64,000 nt of DNA, from contig NZ_BCST01000005.1 in NCBI RefSeq assembly GCF_001571005.1, forward strand, positions 186,001 through 250,000, read 5' to 3'. Under the pieces are notes generated by a model. That model was not told where the DNA came from, made no database searches, and worked only from the letters and a program-made list of their open reading frames with translations. Positions 34,083 to 41,359 of the stretch are shown here, one piece after another. Source of the stretch: Herbiconiux solani NBRC 106740. Lineage in GTDB: Bacteria; Actinomycetota; Actinomycetes; Actinomycetales; Microbacteriaceae. Both the position numbers and the translations under genes were made by a program. Numbering within the stretch: the first letter of the stretch is position 1; each line of letters begins with the position of its first letter.

Positions 34083-35096
34083 TCAGAGGCGCCAGCGGAT
34101 GCTGCCGTTGGAGAGGTCGACGAACCAGAGCAGTCCGGTCTGCGTGACGGTGACGTCGTCCGGGATGATGCCGGTGAACGGGGTGGCCGTCCACGAGACC
34201 GACCCGGACGCATCGACGGTGCCGAGTCCCCGGTTCTGATCGGCGAAGTACAGCTCGCCGTGCGCCCCCTCGGCCAGGGAGTGAACCGAGGCCCGCTCGC
34301 GGGGCGGGAGCGGGATGGGCAGACGGGTGATCGCACCGGTCGGATCGATGTGCGCGATCTCCGTGCCTCCGGCGGCCCAGAGGCCACCGTCGCTCGCCGG
34401 GGCGAGCCCGACGACCGAGTCGAGACCCGTGTCGATCGACGTGAAGGTACCCGTCGCGGGGTCGAAACCGTCGAGGATCGGCGAGACCATCGCGCTCGAC
34501 CAAACACGCCCGTCGGACGTCGAGGCGAGCGTGCCCTGGAGGTACATGGCGGGGGTGTCGGTGTCGAGCAGCGTTCCGTCAGGCGCGATCCGTCCGATGT
34601 GGTTCGTCGAGGAGTCGACGAACCACACGCCGTCTGCCGACGCCATCAAGGAGTTCGCGAAGGATCCGGTGGTCGCCAGCGGGAACGAGGTGATCGTGCC
34701 CGATACCGGGTCGAGGGAGCGCATGACCTTGGCGAACGGGTCCGAGAACCAGAGAGAACCGTCGGCGCCCTGCACCTCGTCCGACACGTAGGTGCCGGCC
34801 GGGAGCGGATAGACCCTGGTCGTGCCGGTCGCGTAGCTCACGTGCACGATCTGCGCGTTGGAGTTGTCGGCGTACCAGACGCCTCCCGCCGGGTCTGCGG
34901 TCAGGGCGTGAGCGAAGCCACCCGGGGTGGCGAGCGTGAGTTCATGCCAGGAGGGCGAAGGGAGGATGGCATTGGCCGGCGTCACGGCGCCGGCGGTGCA
35001 GGCGACCGCGACAGCGGCGGTGGCTGCAAGACCGAGCAGCAGCCGGGAGCGGCGCGAGCGCGGTTGCGAAGGAGACGTGATGGTCGAGTCGTTCAT
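34083..35096 (-). CDS. Secreted Vgb-like beta-propeller protein (copy 1)
   Basis: Exported protein of the virginiamycin B lyase/NHL-type beta-propeller group. The chosen ATG at 35096 (MNDSTITSPSQ, 337 residues) gives a clean Sec signal peptide: basic RSRRSR, a hydrophobic stretch LLLGLAATAAVAVA and likely cleavage after ANA at residue 43. The mature part repeats blades of the form GxLWFxD (GGVWYADNSNAQIVHV; GSLWFSDPFAKVMRSLDP; GVWFVDSSTNHIGRIAPDG). Real streptogramin lyases are cytoplasmic; a secreted form suggests binding or another enzymatic role, so I do not claim antibiotic resistance. A paralogue lies directly upstream on the same strand. Confidence 0.75.
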   Translation of the reverse strand: MNDSTITSPSQPRSRRSRLLLGLAATAAVAVACTAGAVTPANAILPSPSWHELTLATPGGFAHALTADPAGGVWYADNSNAQIVHVSYATGTTRVYPLPAGTYVSDEVQGADGSLWFSDPFAKVMRSLDPVSGTITSFPLATTGSFANSLMASADGVWFVDSSTNHIGRIAPDGTLLDTDTPAMYLQGTLASTSDGRVWSSAMVSPILDGFDPATGTFTSIDTGLDSVVGLAPASDGGLWAAGGTEIAHIDPTGAITRLPIPLPPRERASVHSLAEGAHGELYFADQNRGLGTVDASGSVSWTATPFTGIIPDDVTVTQTGLLWFVDLSNGSIRWRL

Positions 35097-35213
35097 GGTG
35101 TTCGTGGTGTCCAATCGAGTCGAGCGGCAGAGTGCCGCTTGGTGCCGGTCGCGATCGCGAGGCGGCTCGGCGCGCGGGTGACGCGCCGAAGCTTTGGGGT
35201 GGTGCGTATGGCG

Positions 35214-35255
35214 TTCCTCAGGCCTCGTCCGTCGATGTGCGCCTGGCCTGAGGAA
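35214..35255. promoter_or_regulatory. 11-bp inverted repeat between the two Vgb-like genes
   Basis: TTCCTCAGGCC (35214-35224) and GGCCTGAGGAA (35245-35255) are exact reverse complements separated by 20 bases. Position about 100 bp after copy 2 and 118 bp before copy 1 fits a terminator for copy 2 or a regulator site for copy 1. The second arm also adjoins the palindrome AGGAATTCCT. Confidence 0.5.
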
Positions 35256-35266
35256 TTCCTGCACAC

Positions 35267-35326
35267 CCCGCGGAAGGCGCGCCTAGCCCGTGGAAGGCGT
35301 GCTCAACCCGTAGAAGGCATGCATGT
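35267..35326. repeat. Three imperfect 20-bp tandem repeats between the Vgb-like genes
   Basis: Units at 35267-35286, 35287-35306 and 35307-35326 share the pattern CCCG-(C/T)(G/A)GAAGGC with variable ends. They lie just downstream of the stop of copy 2 (35353). They could be protein-binding sites or decayed sequence; nothing else marks their role. Confidence 0.8.
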
Positions 35327-35352
35327 CCGCCCTCGAAGGGTCGAACGCCGGG

Positions 35353-36384
35353 TCAGACGTTTCCGAGGGTGGCGCGGAGGGCGTCGGTGTACCAGAGGGA
35401 GCCGTAGGAGGTGACCGCCAGGCGGTCGGGGACGCTGCCGGCGAAGGGCGGGCGGGAGTAGGTGACACGACCAGACGTGGAGACCGTGCCGATGCCCATC
35501 GTGGGATCGGTGAAGTGCAGTTCGGAGTCGATGCCCGGGACGAGACGCCTCGGGGCGGTGTAACCCGCGGGCGAGGGCGGAAGCGCGACGGACGCCTTGA
35601 CCGAGCCGTCGAGGCCGAGTCGGGTGAGTGCATCCACCCCGCCGACCCAGAGGTCGCCCGTGTTCGAGAGCGAGAGGCCCGTGAACTCGCGGATGCCGCC
35701 AGGAACGAGGACGCTCTCGAAGAGACCGGTTCGGGGGTCATACGCGCCGAGCTCTCCGGTGCGGTCTTTCGGGTACCAGAGGCGGCCGTCGGGAGCTGCG
35801 ACGAGGATGGCGATCTCGGTGCCCGAGGGCTCCGGGATGCGGGTGATGTGCCCGTCTGGAGCGATCGCGCCGAGTCCGTAGTTCTGTGGGTCGCCGAACC
35901 AGATGTCTCCTCCGGGACCGGCTACCAGCGAGCTCGCCCAGTCGAACGGGCCGCCGAGCGGGTAGGTGTCGACGGCACCCGACGCCGGGTCGAGGCGGCC
36001 GATGGCCCCGTTCGCGGTGTCGCTGTACCAGACCGAGCCGTCGAGACCGAAGGCGATCGAGCCGATGCCCGGAGTGCTCGGCCCGAGATCGTAGGCACGA
36101 GCGGTCGCCGGGGCCCCGGTCGGGACGCGGACGATCTGGTTGCTCAGCGAGTCGGCGTACCAGACGTTGTCCGCCGCATCCATGGCGAGGGTCTGCGGGT
36201 TGCCACCGGGCGTCGCCGGTTCGTACTCGTGCCAGGTCGCGAAGCCGCCCGGGATCGGGTCGAGTGCGTGGGCCGGCACGGTGGCGACGAGGGCTCCGCC
36301 TGCCAGAGCCACCGCTGCTGCAGCAAACGCCGCAACACGGCGAAGGCGACGGGACATGCTGCGGGACAGAAGGCGGCGGGACAC
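35353..36384 (-). CDS. Secreted Vgb-like beta-propeller protein (copy 2)
   Basis: Paralogue of the neighbouring propeller gene, 343 residues. Start is GTG at 36384, seven bases after GAGGAG. Signal peptide: Arg-rich start (MSRRLLSRSMSRRLRR), a long Ala/Val hydrophobic core and cleavage after PAHA at residue 40. Blade motifs resemble copy 1 (NVWYADSLSNQIVRVPTG; GSVWYSDTANGAIGRLDP; DIWFGDPQNYGLGAIAPDG; GRLWYPKDRTGELGAYDP), and the mature proteins start alike (WHEYEPATPGG here, WHELTLATPGG in copy 1). The two probably arose by tandem duplication. No function can be assigned beyond a secreted beta-propeller. Confidence 0.75.
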   Translation of the reverse strand: MSRRLLSRSMSRRLRRVAAFAAAAVALAGGALVATVPAHALDPIPGGFATWHEYEPATPGGNPQTLAMDAADNVWYADSLSNQIVRVPTGAPATARAYDLGPSTPGIGSIAFGLDGSVWYSDTANGAIGRLDPASGAVDTYPLGGPFDWASSLVAGPGGDIWFGDPQNYGLGAIAPDGHITRIPEPSGTEIAILVAAPDGRLWYPKDRTGELGAYDPRTGLFESVLVPGGIREFTGLSLSNTGDLWVGGVDALTRLGLDGSVKASVALPPSPAGYTAPRRLVPGIDSELHFTDPTMGIGTVSTSGRVTYSRPPFAGSVPDRLAVTSYGSLWYTDALRATLGNV

Positions 36385-36494
36385 AGAGAAACTCCTCGGA
36401 CAGAAGATGGAAAGGCGGCGCGTAAGGGGGGAAACGCGCCGCCCGAGATCACCGTAGGCGAGGAGTTCTCAGGGGTGTGACGAGTAATTCGTAC

Positions 36495-36797
36495 TCAGTC
36501 GGTGACCTGAACTTCTTTCCAGAACGCGACGTAGTCGGTGAAGTCCTTGCCCACGCGGTCGAAGGCCGCCGGGTAGGGGTGCGGGTAGCTCCAGGCGCGA
36601 TCCTTGAGCACGGTGTCGCCGTCCTTGACGCTGAAGTACTGGCACTCGCCCTTCCAGGGACAGGTGTAGGGCGTGGGGCTCTTCTCGAGGAACTCGGCCT
36701 TCACGCTCGACGGCGGGAAGTACCAGTTGCCCTCGATCGCGATCAGGTCTTCCTTCGGGGCTTCGGCGATGACGTTGCCGCCCAGTGTTGCTTTCAT
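36495..36797 (-). CDS. DUF427 family protein
   Basis: Small cytoplasmic protein of the DUF427 family, function not established. Start is ATG at 36797 (MKATLGGNVIAEAPKED, 100 residues), seven bases after a perfect AGGAGG. The family features are clear: IEGNWYFPPSSV, then TPYTCPWKGECQYFSV and SYPHPYPAAFDRV. Transcribed away from the SRPBCC gene, with a 124-bp shared upstream region. Confidence 0.88.
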   Translation of the reverse strand: MKATLGGNVIAEAPKEDLIAIEGNWYFPPSSVKAEFLEKSPTPYTCPWKGECQYFSVKDGDTVLKDRAWSYPHPYPAAFDRVGKDFTDYVAFWKEVQVTD

Positions 36798-36921
36798 CTG
36801 CTGTCCTCCTGTGTCGAACTCACGCTGTCGCTCACACGCTACGCCTTCTGCACAAGCGACGCGGTCTGCGCATCCGTGCACAGTGCTTGGTCAGAAGCCG
36901 ACGTCACGCGAGACTGTGGGA

Positions 36922-37476
36922 ATGCGCGTGCTGCTGAAGCTCATCCTCGACTGCGACCCCGACGCCGCCTGGCGTGCCATCCGGAGCCCTGCCGTGTTCC
37001 GGGAGGTCTCCAGCCCGCTGGTCGAGGTGGAGTCGCTCGCCGCCGACGGCTTCCCGACGGTGTGGGAGCCGGGGCAGCATCCGGTCTCGATGCGCGGAGG
37101 CGGCGTCATCCCGATGGGCAAGCAGATCATCCGGTTGAACTTCGAGACCGCCCAGCGGGGATCGGTGCGCATCGTGCACGACTCGGGTCAGGGCGTGACC
37201 GGGGCGGTCAGCACCATCAAGCTCTGGGATCACAAGATGGCCATCGCCCCCGACCCGGCGGGCACCGGCAAGACCCTCTACCGCGATCAGCTCGTGATCA
37301 AGGCCGGCCTGTTGACCCCCATGGCCTGGTACAGCCTGTGGGCCTTCTGGCAGTTGCGCGGCCTGAAGCTCAAGAAGCTCGCCCCCACCTGGGCCTACGA
37401 CCCCGCGATCGAGGCGGTCGAGGTCGCCGACGAAGTCGACGCGACCGAGCACGCCGACCAGAAGGAGACCCGATGA
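36922..37476 (+). CDS. SRPBCC-fold lipid/polyketide-binding-like protein
   Basis: Probable START/SRPBCC-fold protein with a hydrophobic ligand cavity. Start is ATG at 36922 (MRVLLKLILDCDPDAAWRAI, 184 residues). The first helix motif DPDAAWRAIRSPAVFREVSSP and the alternating strands fit the fold, with a Trp-rich C-terminal helix (MAWYSLWAFWQLRGLKLKKL). Ligand unknown. Its stop overlaps the next start as ATGA, so it is coupled to the DUF1684 gene. Confidence 0.65.
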   Translation: MRVLLKLILDCDPDAAWRAIRSPAVFREVSSPLVEVESLAADGFPTVWEPGQHPVSMRGGGVIPMGKQIIRLNFETAQRGSVRIVHDSGQGVTGAVSTIKLWDHKMAIAPDPAGTGKTLYRDQLVIKAGLLTPMAWYSLWAFWQLRGLKLKKLAPTWAYDPAIEAVEVADEVDATEHADQKETR

Positions 37477-38141
37477 GCACCCCGGCCACCATCGCCCTCG
37501 AGACCGCCGACTGGCGCCGTCGCGTCTTCAGCATCTACGAGGAGGTGCGGCGACTGCGCAGTGAAGACGCGGTCGAGGCGCACGAGTTCTGGCGCGAGAT
37601 GCGAGACGACCTCTTCTCCCAGCATCCGGCGTCACCCCTCCTGCCGGAGGACGCCGCGGGCTTCACCGGCCTCCCGATCGCCCCCTACGACCCGTCGTGG
37701 AGCTTCGAGGTCGAGATCGAGCCGGTCGAGGACGACGATCCCCGGCCGCGCAGCTTCGACTTCGAGACCGGCACCGACGGCGTCGTCCCCTTCACCCTGC
37801 TCGGCATCGCGCACCTCGAGGGCGTCGGCACGCTCGACGTGTGGCGGCTGGCGAGCTACGGCGGGGGCCTCTTCATCCCGGTGAAGGATGCGCTGGCCGG
37901 CAAGCCCGGCGGCACGTACGGCGGCGGCCGCTACCTGGTCGACACGATCAAGGGCGCGAGCCTCGACGAGACCGTCATCCTCGGCGTGCAGTCGCGCTCG
38001 GCGCTCGTGCTCGACTTCAACTTCGCGTACAACCCCTCCTGTGCCTACGACCCCGCCTGGGCCTGCCCGCTCGCCCAGCCGGGCAACCGAGTGAGCGTCG
38101 AGATCCCGGTCGGAGAGAGCTATCAGGGAGAGATGCACTAG
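37473..38141 (+). CDS. DUF1684 family protein
   Basis: DUF1684 protein of 222 residues, function unknown. It starts MSTPATIALETADWRRRVF, has SQHPASPLLPEDAAGFTGLP, and the conserved C-terminal block TYGGGRYLVDTIKGA, LDFNFAYNPSCAYD, and CPLAQPGNRVSVEIPVGE. No signal peptide is seen. Coupled by a 4-bp overlap to the SRPBCC gene. The stop codon TAG begins a TAGACT sequence that could be the -10 box for the downstream helicase leader. Confidence 0.88.
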   Translation: MSTPATIALETADWRRRVFSIYEEVRRLRSEDAVEAHEFWREMRDDLFSQHPASPLLPEDAAGFTGLPIAPYDPSWSFEVEIEPVEDDDPRPRSFDFETGTDGVVPFTLLGIAHLEGVGTLDVWRLASYGGGLFIPVKDALAGKPGGTYGGGRYLVDTIKGASLDETVILGVQSRSALVLDFNFAYNPSCAYDPAWACPLAQPGNRVSVEIPVGESYQGEMH

Positions 38142-38343
38142 ACTGGGGTCACTCGAGGGTTCGATTGAGAACCCCGTGCGTCGAAAGAACGCTCCCTCTT
38201 CTCTGGCGAAGGCACTGGCTGCCTCACCATTTGCAGATACTTCTTGCGGCGAACGGATGCACCGTCGGTGCGTTCGCCTCCATATCCGAGTGGGATCGCG
38301 TCATCACGCTTCGCTCGGTCGGTTGCCCGAAAGGCAGACACCT
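38142..38343 (+). promoter_or_regulatory. Structured leader upstream of the DEAD-box helicase gene
   Basis: About 200 bases with no gene. It holds a small hairpin GGGTTC-GATTGA-GAACCC at 38157-38174 and a larger two-part stem at 38248-38278 (GGCGAAC with GTTCGCC, inner GCACC with GGTGC). TAGACT at 38139-38144 is a possible -10 box. Long structured leaders are common before cold-shock RNA helicase genes, where they allow temperature or self control; that role here is inferred. Confidence 0.5.
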
Positions 38344-39939
38344 TTGTCCAACACCCCCTCATCCTTCAGCGCGCTCGGCGTGCCTGCTCCCCTGGTCGCC
38401 TCGCTCACCGCGAGCGGCATCACGGAGCCGTTTCCGATCCAGGTCGACACCCTCCCCGACACCTTGAACGGCCGCGACGTGCTCGGCCGCGGCAAGACCG
38501 GCTCGGGCAAGACCCTGGCCTTCTCCATCCCGATGGTCGCGCGCCTGGCCGGCGCCCTCTCCGGCGGCAAGCGCCGCCCCGGCCGCCCGGTCGGCCTGGT
38601 GCTCGCCCCCACCCGCGAGCTCGCGACGCAGATCGACGCGGTCCTCGCGCCGATGGCCAAGGCCTACAACATGACCACCACCACGATCTTCGGCGGTGTC
38701 TCGCAGGGCCGTCAGGTCACCGCACTCAAGGCCGGCGTCGACATCGTCGTGGCCTGCCCCGGCCGCCTCGAAGACCTGATGAAGCAGGGCTTCGTCTCGC
38801 TCGACGCCGTCGAGATCACCGTGCTCGACGAGGCCGACCACATGGCCGACCTGGGCTTCCTGCCCGTCGTCACGCGCATCCTCGACAAGACGCCGCAGTC
38901 GGGTCAGCGGATGCTGTTCTCGGCCACGCTGGACAACGGCGTCGACAAGCTCGTGCGCAAGTTCCTCCACAACGAGGTGCTGCACTCGGTCGACGAGGCG
39001 AACTCGCCCGTCGCCGCGATGACCCACCACGTGTTCGAGACCGAGTCGGTCGAGTCGAAGCGGGTCCTCGTCGAGAAGCTCGCCTCGGGCAGCGGACGCC
39101 GCATCCTCTTCATGCGCACCAAGCACCACGCCAAGAAGCTCGCGAAGCAGCTGACGGATGCCGGGATCCCCTCGGTCGACCTGCACGGCAACCTCTCGCA
39201 GGTGGCCCGTGACCGCAACCTCGCTGCGTTCAGCGCCGGCGACGTCAAGGTGCTCGTGGCGACCGACGTCGCGGCCCGCGGCGTGCACGTCGACGACATC
39301 GAGCTCGTGATCCACGTCGACCCGCCGGCGGAGCACAAGGCGTACCTGCACCGCTCGGGCCGTACCGCGCGTGCCGGTTCGGCCGGTGACGTGGTGACGA
39401 TCATGCTCCCCGCCCAGCGGAAGGACGTGAAGGATCTGCTCCGCAAGGCCGCGATCACCGTCACCCCCGAGGTCGTGAACGCCGACTCCGCGTCGGTCAA
39501 CGCCCTCGTCGGCGACGTGGCCGCCTACGTCAAGCCGGCCCCCCGCACCGTCAACCAGCTCCCGGCCTCCGGCCAGCGCCGCACCGGCAGCGACGGCGTC
39601 GGCCGTGGCGGCGGACAGTCGCAGGGCGCGAACGCTCAGCGCAAGCGTGCTCGTCGCGGCGGCCAGGGCGAGCCCGTGGGCGCCGGCAGCGGCTCCTCGA
39701 ACGGTCGCGGCGGATCGTCGGGTCGCGGCTCACGCGGCAACGGCGGCGCTCCCGCCGGCGGCAGCCGTTCCTTCTACAGCACCTCGACCGACCGTCCTGC
39801 GGGCGGCGAGGGCGGCAACCGCCGCGGCGGCCAGGGTACGTCCGGTTCGGGCGCCTCGGGATCGGGTCAGGGCGGCGCTCGTCGTTCCGCGGCCTCGTTC
39901 TCGGCCGGTTCCGACGGCGGGCGTCGCCGCTCGCGCTAG
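38344..39939 (+). CDS. DEAD-box ATP-dependent RNA helicase
   Basis: RNA-unwinding enzyme, probably in ribosome assembly or cold growth. From TTG at 38344 (MSNTPSSFSALGVPAPLV, 531 residues, AAAGG eight bases upstream) the motifs run in order: Q motif (EPFPIQVDTLP), motif I GKTGSGKT (usual A replaced by G), PTRELA, GG, DEAD (VLDEADHMADLGF), SAT, then ATDVAARGVHV and HRSGRTARAG. The last ~110 residues are a Gly/Ser/Arg-rich disordered tail (GRGGSSGRGSRGNGG) like RGG RNA-binding tails. A clear terminator follows. Confidence 0.95.
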   Translation: MSNTPSSFSALGVPAPLVASLTASGITEPFPIQVDTLPDTLNGRDVLGRGKTGSGKTLAFSIPMVARLAGALSGGKRRPGRPVGLVLAPTRELATQIDAVLAPMAKAYNMTTTTIFGGVSQGRQVTALKAGVDIVVACPGRLEDLMKQGFVSLDAVEITVLDEADHMADLGFLPVVTRILDKTPQSGQRMLFSATLDNGVDKLVRKFLHNEVLHSVDEANSPVAAMTHHVFETESVESKRVLVEKLASGSGRRILFMRTKHHAKKLAKQLTDAGIPSVDLHGNLSQVARDRNLAAFSAGDVKVLVATDVAARGVHVDDIELVIHVDPPAEHKAYLHRSGRTARAGSAGDVVTIMLPAQRKDVKDLLRKAAITVTPEVVNADSASVNALVGDVAAYVKPAPRTVNQLPASGQRRTGSDGVGRGGGQSQGANAQRKRARRGGQGEPVGAGSGSSNGRGGSSGRGSRGNGGAPAGGSRSFYSTSTDRPAGGEGGNRRGGQGTSGSGASGSGQGGARRSAASFSAGSDGGRRRSR

Positions 39940-39975
39940 TCGCGGGCCGCGCGCGAACGCGCATCCGCAGTTCAT

Positions 39976-40010
39976 CGAACGGCCCGTCTCCTCGTGATGC
40001 GGGCCGTTCG
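39976..40010 (+). terminator. Terminator after the DEAD-box helicase gene
   Basis: CGAACGGCCCG and CGGGCCGTTCG form an 11-bp perfect GC-rich stem with a 13-base loop, 36 bp after the stop codon. Confidence 0.8.
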
Positions 40011-40025
40011 GCATTCCTCCCTGAT

Positions 40026-40085
40026 GCCGAGAAGTCACCTTCACGTCTAAACGGGCGGTTTTGGACGTAAAAGTGACTTCTCGGC
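40026..40085. repeat. 60-bp near-perfect palindrome
   Basis: The outer 13 bases (GCCGAGAAGTCAC at 40026-40038) match exactly the reverse complement at 40073-40085. Inside, ACGTC/GACGT and AAA/TTT also pair around a GGGCG centre, with few mismatches. It lies between the helicase terminator and the convergent YdeI-like gene. Symmetry and a sharp outer boundary suggest a dispersed palindromic element (REP- or MITE-like) or a second terminator serving both genes. Confidence 0.85.
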
Positions 40086-40122
40086 GAGGTGGGGGGCGGG
40101 GCGGACCAGGGGCGGCGCGAGG

Positions 40123-40731
40123 TCAGGGGGTGGGGCGGGGCGGCTTCTGGGGGTAGACGGTCTCGTGACGAGCGAGCATGTCGACGAACTGCGCCACGAG
40201 CCGCGTTTTCGTCTCCGGGCGCTTCGCGTTGTGGACGCGGAAGAGGATCGCGTACCGGTTCTGACTGCTCAGCGTCGCGAAGAAGGCCGCCGCCTCGGGC
40301 GACGCCTCGAGCGCCGCGGCCAGCTCGGGCGTGACCTCGATGGTGCGCTGGGAGGCGTAGGCCGCATCCCACCGGCCGTCGGCCTTCGCCAGCTCGATCT
40401 CGCGGTGACCGCCCTCGCGCATCCGCCCCGCCTCGATCAGAGCGGCGACCTTGTCGCGGTTCACCTGCGACCAGAGGCTCTTGGGTCGCCGTGCCGTGAA
40501 GGTCTGCAGGAAGAAGTCGTCGTCGAGCGAGCGGCGGATCGCGTCGATCCAGCCGTGGCAGAGCGCGACGTCGAGCGCCTCGGCGTGCGAGACGGTGCGA
40601 TGGGCGCTGCCCTTCTTCGCGATCCGCAGCTGCACGCCGGTCAGACCATCGGATGCGGCCGCGTTCTCGATCAACCAGGCCTCCCAGCCGGCGGCGTCGT
40701 CGAACTGGAACTGCGGGTAGAGATCGGCCAT
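40123..40731 (-). CDS. YdeI/OmpD-associated family protein
   Basis: Member of the YdeI family, sometimes described as bacteriocin-protection proteins; biochemical role unclear. The 202-residue protein has WLIENAAASDGLTGVQLRIAKK, the conserved central EALDVALCHGWIDAIRRSLD, FTARRPKSLWSQVN, and in the C-terminal part VTPELAAALEASPEAAAFFATL and KRPETKTRLVAQFVDML. It lies nine bases after the Nudix-like gene on the same strand. No signal peptide. Confidence 0.85.
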   Translation of the reverse strand: MADLYPQFQFDDAAGWEAWLIENAAASDGLTGVQLRIAKKGSAHRTVSHAEALDVALCHGWIDAIRRSLDDDFFLQTFTARRPKSLWSQVNRDKVAALIEAGRMREGGHREIELAKADGRWDAAYASQRTIEVTPELAAALEASPEAAAFFATLSSQNRYAILFRVHNAKRPETKTRLVAQFVDMLARHETVYPQKPPRPTP

Positions 40732-40739
40732 CGCCCGGC

Positions 40740-41279
40740 CTAGTGCAGGCGTCCCACTGAGGCCAGGGCCGAGCGGAGGAGGCCGCCACGACCGCCCTCC
40801 ATCTCCTCGGCGATGGAATCGGCGGCCGCTTCCTGCGGCGTCATCCAGGTGAGCTCGAGCGCATCCTGCCGCGGCTCGCAGGTGCCTGTCACGGGCACGA
40901 CGTAGGCGAGGGAGACCGCGTGCTGACGCTCGTCGTAGTAGGGCGAGACGCCCGGCAGCGGGAAGTACTCGGCCACCTGGAACGGGATGGGGCTGGCCGG
41001 CAGCTGCGGGAAGGCCATCGGCCCGAGGTCTTTCTCGAGGTGGCGGAACAGGGCGTCGCGGAGGGTCTCGCCGTACATGACCCGGCCCGAGACCAGGGTG
41101 CGCGTGATCGTGCCGCTCGAACCGACGCGGAGGAGCACGCCGACCTCGACGACCTGCCCGAGCCCGTCGACCCGCACGGGGACCGCTTCGACATAGAGCA
41201 GCGGGAGACGGCGCCGCACGTCCGCGAGCTCGGAATCGCTCAGCCAGCCGGAGTTGGGGTCAGGGGTGCGCACGCTCAT
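40740..41279 (-). CDS. Nudix-fold-like protein (DUF4916 type)
   Basis: Resembles actinobacterial DUF4916 proteins, which share the Nudix fold. The 179-residue protein has a degenerate Nudix box in GRVMYGETLRDALFRHLEKD followed by LG: the first Gly and Glu and the Arg are in register, but the key metal-binding pair EE is replaced (K and D). Catalysis is therefore uncertain. Start is ATG at 41279, divergent from lhr with an 80-bp gap. Likely co-transcribed with the YdeI-like gene. Confidence 0.75.
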   Translation of the reverse strand: MSVRTPDPNSGWLSDSELADVRRRLPLLYVEAVPVRVDGLGQVVEVGVLLRVGSSGTITRTLVSGRVMYGETLRDALFRHLEKDLGPMAFPQLPASPIPFQVAEYFPLPGVSPYYDERQHAVSLAYVVPVTGTCEPRQDALELTWMTPQEAAADSIAEEMEGGRGGLLRSALASVGRLH

Positions 41280-41359
41280 AGTCCATTCTTACTCGACCTC
41301 TCCCGGGAGTTCGCGCAGGCGCGGTGCCGTTGTCGGAGGCATGGGTGAGGATTGGGAAC

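Noticed and set aside
35267-35326. Possible CRISPR-like repeat array
   Set aside because: Three directly adjoining imperfect 20-bp units without spacers; no cas genes in the window.
34083-36384. Streptogramin (virginiamycin B) resistance genes
   Set aside because: Only the beta-propeller fold is supported; both proteins are secreted and I could not verify the lyase active-site residues.
38157-38174. GGTTCGA-like sequence resembling a tRNA T-loop
   Set aside because: Only the T-arm-like hairpin is present; no acceptor, D or anticodon stems can be built around it.
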